From Reticulascus tulasneorum (Eukaryota; Ascomycota; Sordariomycetes; Glomerellales; Reticulascaceae): DNA of 64,000 bases. The DNA is taken from NCBI GenBank assembly GCA_001557505.1, contig LSAX01000006.1, positions 2,046,001 to 2,110,000 on the forward strand, given 5' to 3'. The notes under the pieces are model-generated. The model saw only the letters and a program-made list of their open reading frames with translations, was not told where the DNA came from and ran no database searches. The stretch's first letter is position 1. Each line of letters begins with the position of its first letter. Position numbers and translations under genes: made by a program. Of this stretch, positions 57,551 to 64,000 are shown in pieces.

Positions 57551-58493
57551 CAGTTTCACCCTGGTACACCCGAGGCACGGAATTGTCCCCTTTGATGGTC
57601 AGAGAAATGGGGCAACACATCTCCTTCCCAGCTTGCTTGGTCAAGTTGCTGTCGCTTCTGCCATCTTTACTAAATCGGTGGGATTGTAAGGGAATTACAT
57701 ATAGAGTTCTGGCATTAAGATGGCTTGCACATACTCCCCCGGGCGGTTCTGTGCACACAAACAAAGGATGGGATTGGAGTACTCAGCGTTCAGGACCCAA
57801 GAGAAGGTATGTACCATTACGAAGGAATTATGTTACAACCTGGTATTCTGGGCCCTGTATTCGTTTGCGGGAGTGTTAATCAAGTCTTATCACGTCCCTT
57901 CAGAGACTCTGCGCAGCACAAGCTTGGTATGAGATATATACACGAACCGGCGTTGAGATGGGCAGGTCCGTATCGTGGTGCGTAGCAGCCCGGTTGGGCA
58001 GGTACATAGAGCAGTCGCATGGACCACGGGGATTATGATACTAATACACGCATGGCATGGGGCGGGAATACGTTGCAACGAGGCGCACTTGCTTTCGTCT
58101 ACGCATGTGAACATGTTTTATCGATGGGAAACATGATGGAGGGGTGGTTGCAACTGGCCAAGCTGCAGACAATAATATAGTTCTGGCATGTTTCGTATGA
58201 CCGACCATAACACACATGTGCTTGACTGGGAGGTCCGGGCTACCGCAACGGTGGTTTTCTGCGGATGTTCAAGTCAGGCAACGTGTGATGAAAGGAATAT
58301 CCCCTCACTCGCTCAAACCAGCTTCAGAGGTCCCTGGCCACATTTCTACAGGACAGCCTCCCCTTAACAGTGGTGGTTGTGGGATAATGTTGTTGTAATC
58401 TCTGTTCCAAACTCTACTGTCTCTAAAATACAAAAACGCCCCCCCCCTTTCCCCCAATGCCTACAATTATTAGGGCCAATGTCTAAGGAACGC
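57551..58493. other. Convergent intergenic region
   Basis: About 940 bp between the phytochrome and ABC transporter stop codons. It contains a C10 run near 58440. No coding or RNA feature was recognised beyond the 3' UTRs. Confidence 0.55.
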
Positions 58494-61400
58494 TTACATG
58501 CCGCAACGCCACCAGGTCTTCTTCTCAGGCTCCTTATAGCCCTCCTCCTGAACATTATGCTTCCCAACAATGGTGAGGAATACCTGATCTAGTGTGGTCG
58601 GACTGACGCTGTAATGCATGATCCCCAACTCCTCCCGCTTCTCCTCCAACATGACAACAAGCTGCCCAATCGCGCTTCTCGAAACATCCTCGCTCTCGCG
58701 CTTGATCTCCACGTTCCCGCCGAACGCAGCGATGACCTCGCTGGCGGGCACCGAGAACCTCATCTGACCGTGGTAGGTCTTGTCCTCGACCACAGCTCCT
58801 GGGAACGAGGTCTTGACCCACCCGAGCACCTGCGCCGTTTCCTCCGGTGAAGTCCGCGGGGCACTCTTACTTATGAGATGTATGTGCAAGGCATCTCCGA
58901 AGCGATGGCGCAGGTTGTCGGTGGTCCCTAATGCAAGCATGCGCTTCGCAAGGATGCCTGCGCGTCCCGCCAAGGCGTCGGCTTCCTCCATGCTATGCGT
59001 GGTCAGGAGGATGGATCGGCCGGCGACCGTCGCCGCCAGTGTCTTCCACATTATACGCTTGGCAGCGGCATCGAGGCCGGAGGACGGCTCATCAAGCAGG
59101 AGTACTGTTGGGTTGCCCATGAGCGCGATGCCCAAGCTCAGCTTTCGCTTATTGCCTCCAGACAAAGCGTGCGCCATGCGTGTCGAGAATGCTTGCAAGC
59201 CCACCGCGCTCAACACGGCCGATACCTGATGATCAATATCCGGGATGCCACGGACTCTGGCATAGAACTCGAGGTGCTCTCGCACTGTCATCAGGTCCAC
59301 GGCATCGTGTTGCGGGCAGACACCGAGATGCGAACGCGCCGCAGGCAGATTGTGAATAACAGACTTGTCTTCTACGAAGATGTCGCCACCATTTCGGCTG
59401 GGCTTGATATCGCCGCGGATCAACGAGATGGTCGTCGATTTCCCGGCACCATTGGGTCCCAACAAGGCGAAAACCTCACCACGCTTGATCCCAAAGGTAA
59501 CGTTGTCCACCGCAGTGTTCTTGCCAAATGTCTTGGTAGCATGCAGCACGCGTAGGCCGTCGCCTCCACCGTGCGTGCTGGTGACTCGGATCAGTTCGTT
59601 GGCAACTTCTTCGTCCGAGACACTGGTGTCATCTCCTTCGTCGATTCGCTTCTGCCATAACCGTCTAACCGAAGAGCCCACCGAGCCGCTGTCGGCCCAC
59701 AGCAATATCAGGAAGAGAAGGATTGATTGAATAATCAGGTACAGGATAGGACCGCCGTACTGTAGAATGCCGGCCGGGTTTTCGGCAATCTTGTCGCCGT
59801 CACAAGTAGTCGAGAAGAGGTTCAAGGCCAGGAATAACGTCCTCACGACAGAGCCGATGGGAGCCACTGCCGACACTACAAAGTGGACTATGAGAAGGTA
59901 CTGATCGAGCTTCGGTATGGGCGCGTAAGTGACAGTGCAGAGGTACGCAATCAGGTAGATCAAAAACATGACCGCCTGTCCGGCCGCGACCCAAGCATAT
60001 GTCGCCAACTGCGTCTTGCAAAACAGCGAGATCACATAAGCCAGGAGGATAGCTGTCAAGCCGTAAAACATGAAGACCAAGAAGATGTAGCCCACGTGAT
60101 ACCAAACGTTCGAGAGGCTTGCCCAAATGATTGTGATCAAGGTTGTTGAGGCAAGAACGATGATAAAGTCGAAGGCTAGATAGGCCATCCAAAGCGGGAA
60201 TGGGCGGACGCCATTCGAGTACTCCAAACCTCGCACCATTCGACGGCGTTCCAGACTTGGATACAGAGCGAAGAAACCAGGATAAGCAGACAGAGCAATG
60301 CCGGTGTAGATAAGTAGTTGCAACGAGTTGCCGGTGTTCGGGGCCCACGGTATGTCAAAAGGAGCCCAGGTCATTGCCAGGCTCACGTTACTCAGCAACA
60401 TATTCAGTATCGTCTGGCCGAGCAAAGGGTTAATTAGCCCACCGTTGTTACCCATGAAAGCGAGCGTGGCTGCGGTACCGTCATCTCCGAGCCACAACCC
60501 AGCAGGCGAGATTTCTTTGCGGCGCTCGATGATGCGACTTGTAAATGCTTCAAACGTGTCGACGAAAGTCGTGTTTGTCGCGAGCAGGTCTCTTGCAGCA
60601 TCATCTCCGGCGCTAGAGCCCGAACCCGAGGAAGAGTTGCCTATTGCCGCACTGAAGATCGGCAAAATTACCTCAGCGGCTTTTGCTATATCAAATCTGG
60701 AGCTTGGGCCGATGACCATGCGCCACTTAAAGTCGGACAGGCTGAGCCCTTCGGCTGGATCTGTTGAGCCCTGCTCACCAGATGAGCACCCAACAGGGTC
60801 CTGGTCCTTGATAAAGAGCGTGACAAGCCCGGCGGCTGCTACAGGGAGTATGAAAGCGGTGACATATGGCACCCAATTGGTCTTGAAGACGGTACACCGC
60901 TTTCGGAACAGAACTAGCGCTTGCTTCATGTATCCGATTCGTTTACCATCAACGAGCTTGAGGCCCTCTCGACCCGGTTCGCCCGCGACAATCTCTTCCG
61001 ATGAGCCCTTCTCGTTGACCCGCACAGACGTAAACTCAGGGTTGGGGTTTGCGTCATGCTGCTCTTTGATCTCCTCTGCGAGTTGCAAGAAGACATCTTC
61101 AATTGTGGGGCCGGAGAATCGGTAGTCGTGAATGCCCTCTGCCTCGAGGGTCCTGATGACCTGAGCGGCTAGGCTGGAAGATGGCGCGATGTAGCTGATG
61201 ACGTCGAAGGCAACCTTCTTCTCGACGCCAGCGACCTCGGGGGCGTTCTTGAGGCCGGTATCTTTGGGGACATGAATTCGGTAACCACCGCCTAGCCTGT
61301 CTTTCAGTTCTACTGAGGAACCGTCCGCGCGCAAGGTGCCCTTGGACAGAATGGCGATGTGGTCGGCCAGAAGATCTGCTTCGTCAAGAAAGTGAGTGGT

Positions 61401-63362
61401 GAGAATGATGGTTCGTCGTCCGCGCTCTGCCAAAAGAATATCCCAGATCTTGCGCCGGCTGAGAGGATCAAGTCCACTGCTGACTTCGTCTACACAGCAG
61501 ACCGCGCTTCCTCCCGTCAACATCATACCCAATTGAAGCTTTCGCTTTTGGCCACCGGACAAGGTCTTGGCCTGTGACCTCCGTTTTGGCTCGAGATCGA
61601 CAGCCTGGATCAGATCCCGGATCTCTTGCTTCGTCGCCACCTGGCCGGGAGATTTCAAGCGGTTGAAGATGTGGATGTGTTGCTCAACCGTCAGATCATC
61701 CCAAAGCACATTTTTCTGAGGTGCAATGCCCAGGCCGCCTGTGCCGTCGATGGTTATCGAACCACTCGTGAGCTTGTTTGTGCCGGCAATGGAATCGAGG
61801 GTGGTACTTTTGCCACTACCGTTTGCGCCCAGGAGAGCCAAGATCTGGCCACGGCCAGCAGTCAGCGTCAAGCCATTGACAGCATACACCGGCTCCCGCG
61901 GTTTCGATACGAATGAAAAGAGGCGACTGGTGAAGGACGGCTTATATATCTTGGTGAAGTTCTCCAACCGAACGGCAGGTTCGTTGGGCTCATTCTGGCT
62001 CTGTCCCAGCACGATTGTCCTCCCCTTTGCGGTAGTACCGTGCAGGCTCGACTCGATGATTGCCCCAAGAAGTGGGTACACGAAGATCTGAAGTATTAGG
62101 AAAACCCATAGAACGAGGCCGGGAAGTTGCCAGGGGCTACCGGGAGCAATCTGTGAAAGATTCGCCGGACGATCGAGTTGCTCAAATCTCGCCATAAATG
62201 TGATGAAGTAGACGTAGTTGCACGGAGCAAACAGCAGGCCCAGAATTGCCACCGTCCCGGTACCGGGGTACGAGATGGACTGCGCAAGGATGCCGAGCAG
62301 TATCACAACAAGAACTGCCGTGATCCCGCTTAGTTGGGCTTTCTTGAAGAAAGACGAGGCGAGGATGGAGAAGGATGACATGGAGATGCCGACCAGGATA
62401 TGATAGATCAGCACAACTCCCACGCTGGTGCGCCCGAAGACGCCGGCTCGTAAAATCAACGATCCTATCACCCAACCTGGGACGTAGAGGAGGGTGAAAG
62501 TGAAGTGGTAGGATATGATCCGTGCAGCTTGGGCGAACCACCTGCGCTTCACAGGCATCATGGCATCGACGAGTTGAATCATTCCACTCTCCCTTTCCGT
62601 CGCAATAAATCCGGTTAAGTGGTAGGTGATGAAGATGACGCTCGTCATGAAGCTCACACCCAGCCAGTTCATAATGGCGCCTTGGTAGACTTGACGAACA
62701 CGAACCTCACGCTCTTTAGCGGTTAAGCTGGTGTATGGGTACTCGTCGACGGTTTCTGGGAGTGGCCCCTGATTCGGACCGGAGCTGATTTCAGCAATGG
62801 CGCCGTCGACGGCTCTCTGCAGCGGCAGAATGTAGACCTGGGCATCATTGTTGTTGTTCTCGACATTAATCTTGAACCCGCTTAGCGCGCCGTCGTTCCG
62901 CAGCGTGTAGTTCCAGAAACCGCCATTCCCTTCATTGGGGGACGAGTGAAAGACGACGGCGCCGTAGCACTGGGTGACGCCTCTCAGGCTGCTTCGGCAC
63001 ACGGTGGCCAGGTCTGGCTCGGAAGCTGGGCGCACCGCAATCTTGCCGGCACCTTGAACGGCAGCCTCGAGGGTGGCAATGACGCGGTCAATGTCGCCGC
63101 CGGAAAGACCATTGTTCACGAACGCCACCGTGTTTCTTCCGCTACCAGAGGCCGCATCTAGGCCCTGTGAGAGGGATCGAATCGCATGTGTGCTGCCGAT
63201 GCCATAGAGGGCGGGGGGGACGAAGAGGTTCTTGGCGAAGCTGAAGAAGGTGGTCAGAGCAATAGGAAGAATAAAAGCTATGAAAACGGCAGAAATTGAG
63301 TGGCGGATGATAATCTTGAAGTTCTTGGACATCAAGGTCGCGGTTTGGCGTAAGAAACCCAT
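58494..63362 (-). CDS. ABC-A subfamily full transporter
   Basis: Intronless, 1622 aa, layout TMD-NBD-TMD-NBD with the N-terminus MGFLRQTATLMSKNFKII. Each half has a first helix, a large extracytosolic loop and a helix bundle (for example FIAFILPIALTTFFSF, then AFILPVAAAGLVTLFI). NBD1 has Walker A LGANGSGKSTT (about 517), signature LSGGQKRKL, Walker B VCCVDEVSSGLD and H-loop TTHFLDEAD. NBD2 has Walker A LGPNGAGKSTT (about 1305), signature LSGGNKRKL, Walker B VLLLDEPSSGLD and TTHSMEEAD. Both sites keep the catalytic Glu, so both could hydrolyse ATP. The ABCA-like regulatory region follows NBD2. ABC-A proteins of animals move lipids; fungal members are poorly characterised, so the substrate is unknown. 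The long single exon contrasts with its intron-bearing neighbours. Confidence 0.95.
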   Translation of the reverse strand: MGFLRQTATLMSKNFKIIIRHSISAVFIAFILPIALTTFFSFAKNLFVPPALYGIGSTHAIRSLSQGLDAASGSGRNTVAFVNNGLSGGDIDRVIATLEAAVQGAGKIAVRPASEPDLATVCRSSLRGVTQCYGAVVFHSSPNEGNGGFWNYTLRNDGALSGFKINVENNNNDAQVYILPLQRAVDGAIAEISSGPNQGPLPETVDEYPYTSLTAKEREVRVRQVYQGAIMNWLGVSFMTSVIFITYHLTGFIATERESGMIQLVDAMMPVKRRWFAQAARIISYHFTFTLLYVPGWVIGSLILRAGVFGRTSVGVVLIYHILVGISMSSFSILASSFFKKAQLSGITAVLVVILLGILAQSISYPGTGTVAILGLLFAPCNYVYFITFMARFEQLDRPANLSQIAPGSPWQLPGLVLWVFLILQIFVYPLLGAIIESSLHGTTAKGRTIVLGQSQNEPNEPAVRLENFTKIYKPSFTSRLFSFVSKPREPVYAVNGLTLTAGRGQILALLGANGSGKSTTLDSIAGTNKLTSGSITIDGTGGLGIAPQKNVLWDDLTVEQHIHIFNRLKSPGQVATKQEIRDLIQAVDLEPKRRSQAKTLSGGQKRKLQLGMMLTGGSAVCCVDEVSSGLDPLSRRKIWDILLAERGRRTIILTTHFLDEADLLADHIAILSKGTLRADGSSVELKDRLGGGYRIHVPKDTGLKNAPEVAGVEKKVAFDVISYIAPSSSLAAQVIRTLEAEGIHDYRFSGPTIEDVFLQLAEEIKEQHDANPNPEFTSVRVNEKGSSEEIVAGEPGREGLKLVDGKRIGYMKQALVLFRKRCTVFKTNWVPYVTAFILPVAAAGLVTLFIKDQDPVGCSSGEQGSTDPAEGLSLSDFKWRMVIGPSSRFDIAKAAEVILPIFSAAIGNSSSGSGSSAGDDAARDLLATNTTFVDTFEAFTSRIIERRKEISPAGLWLGDDGTAATLAFMGNNGGLINPLLGQTILNMLLSNVSLAMTWAPFDIPWAPNTGNSLQLLIYTGIALSAYPGFFALYPSLERRRMVRGLEYSNGVRPFPLWMAYLAFDFIIVLASTTLITIIWASLSNVWYHVGYIFLVFMFYGLTAILLAYVISLFCKTQLATYAWVAAGQAVMFLIYLIAYLCTVTYAPIPKLDQYLLIVHFVVSAVAPIGSVVRTLFLALNLFSTTCDGDKIAENPAGILQYGGPILYLIIQSILLFLILLWADSGSVGSSVRRLWQKRIDEGDDTSVSDEEVANELIRVTSTHGGGDGLRVLHATKTFGKNTAVDNVTFGIKRGEVFALLGPNGAGKSTTISLIRGDIKPSRNGGDIFVEDKSVIHNLPAARSHLGVCPQHDAVDLMTVREHLEFYARVRGIPDIDHQVSAVLSAVGLQAFSTRMAHALSGGNKRKLSLGIALMGNPTVLLLDEPSSGLDAAAKRIMWKTLAATVAGRSILLTTHSMEEADALAGRAGILAKRMLALGTTDNLRHRFGDALHIHLISKSAPRTSPEETAQVLGWVKTSFPGAVVEDKTYHGQMRFSVPASEVIAAFGGNVEIKRESEDVSRSAIGQLVVMLEEKREELGIMHYSVSPTTLDQVFLTIVGKHNVQEEGYKEPEKKTWWRCGM

Positions 63363-64000
63363 TGTCGCAGCTCGATGGTTGCGGTCTCCGCGGGGCTTGC
63401 GCCTCGGCCCGCCAGCAAGAAATGATACGCCAAAATGAGTTCGACGACGATGGGAATGGATTGTCTTCTCCCGTATGCGTATATCTGTCTGTCCTGTGGG
63501 GTTTTCCGTATGGGAAATGGGGCCCGTTTCGATCAGGGCTTACGAAATACCTTTCCGGCGCGTCGTCGATGGGGACGGGGTAAACTTGAATCGAAAAGTC
63601 TCGGGGGGGGGAGTCGGGGTGCACGTAATCTAGCTGAGTTCTACCCTCAATTAATAACCAGCTACGACTACAGCCGGCCTCTCTCCAAATGTGAAGTAAA
63701 AGAAAAATGGCCCGAGGGAGTGATGCCAATCCCAAGGAGCAATGGACACTCGAAGAAGAAAATAATAGCTCAAAAGAGGGCGAGCCACGGATGGAAGAAA
63801 CGCTTCAAGGTGACTTGTGGGAGTGGGAAGTGGAGGTTTAAGGCAGTTGACGGCCCCATGGTTCTTACCTAGTACTTATTATTTCCTGATGGGAATATTC
63901 GAAGGGGTCATTGATGCAGACCTTGTCCGTCCGCCCCCCGGGGTCTCGGACTGGTGTAGACTAGACGCTGGTTCATTGTATTTAATTAGCCCCACGTTAT
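63363..64000. other. Upstream region of the ABC transporter
   Basis: About 640 bp at the window end. It holds the promoter and leader of the minus-strand transporter and a G9 run near 63603-63611. Frames here look like chance. Confidence 0.5.

Overview
The window looks like a nuclear chromosome segment of a filamentous ascomycete (Pezizomycotina), probably a sordariomycete close to Hypocreales. The evidence is the short GT-AG introns (mostly 43-85 bp) with CTAAC or CTGAC branch sites, the CT-rich leaders, and the gene set: a fungal phytochrome, Zn2Cys6 and copper-fist regulators, a fungal ABC-A transporter, seipin and epsin. I find no prokaryotic, viral or intact transposon genes. Seventeen protein genes are supported. 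All are single-copy housekeeping or regulatory genes and they do not form a metabolic cluster.

Left part (1-15 kb): the 3' end of a Cdc15/Imp2-type SH3 protein; seipin; an AT-rich island holding a perfect (ATT)84 microsatellite; a fungal protein of unknown function; a PHD+MYST histone acetyltransferase (Sas3 type, minus). Then come a small complex I subunit (NDUFA1/MWFE type) with a 4-nt micro-exon, the tRNA thiolase Ncs6 (minus) and ribosomal protein L8 (L7Ae family). The acetyltransferase and NDUFA1, and Ncs6 and L8, are divergent pairs.

Middle (15-39 kb): beta-carbonic anhydrase; NTF2 on the minus strand, split into six exons so that no long reading frame reveals it; a probable spliced non-coding host gene carrying an intronic C/D snoRNA with two rRNA-complementary guides; epsin; the large autoproteolytic nucleoporin Nup98-96 (Nup145/SonB); a small SET-domain protein; a Zn2Cys6 factor of the Rgt1/COL-26 type; and a copper-fist factor (minus). 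NTF2 and Nup98-96 both serve nuclear transport, but they are separated by epsin and are probably not linked functionally by position.

Right part (39-64 kb): about 9.9 kb with no recognisable protein gene but many simple repeats and promoter-like stretches; a ketopantoate reductase-family gene; a 2.5 kb intergenic region; a complete fungal phytochrome (PAS-GAF-PHY-histidine kinase-receiver) whose start codon lies just after a G12 tract; and a convergent, intronless full-size ABC-A transporter.

Gene models were built by hand from splice-site and phase consistency. Every multi-exon model given as complete has a total length divisible by three. Family names rest on remembered family motifs, not on a search.
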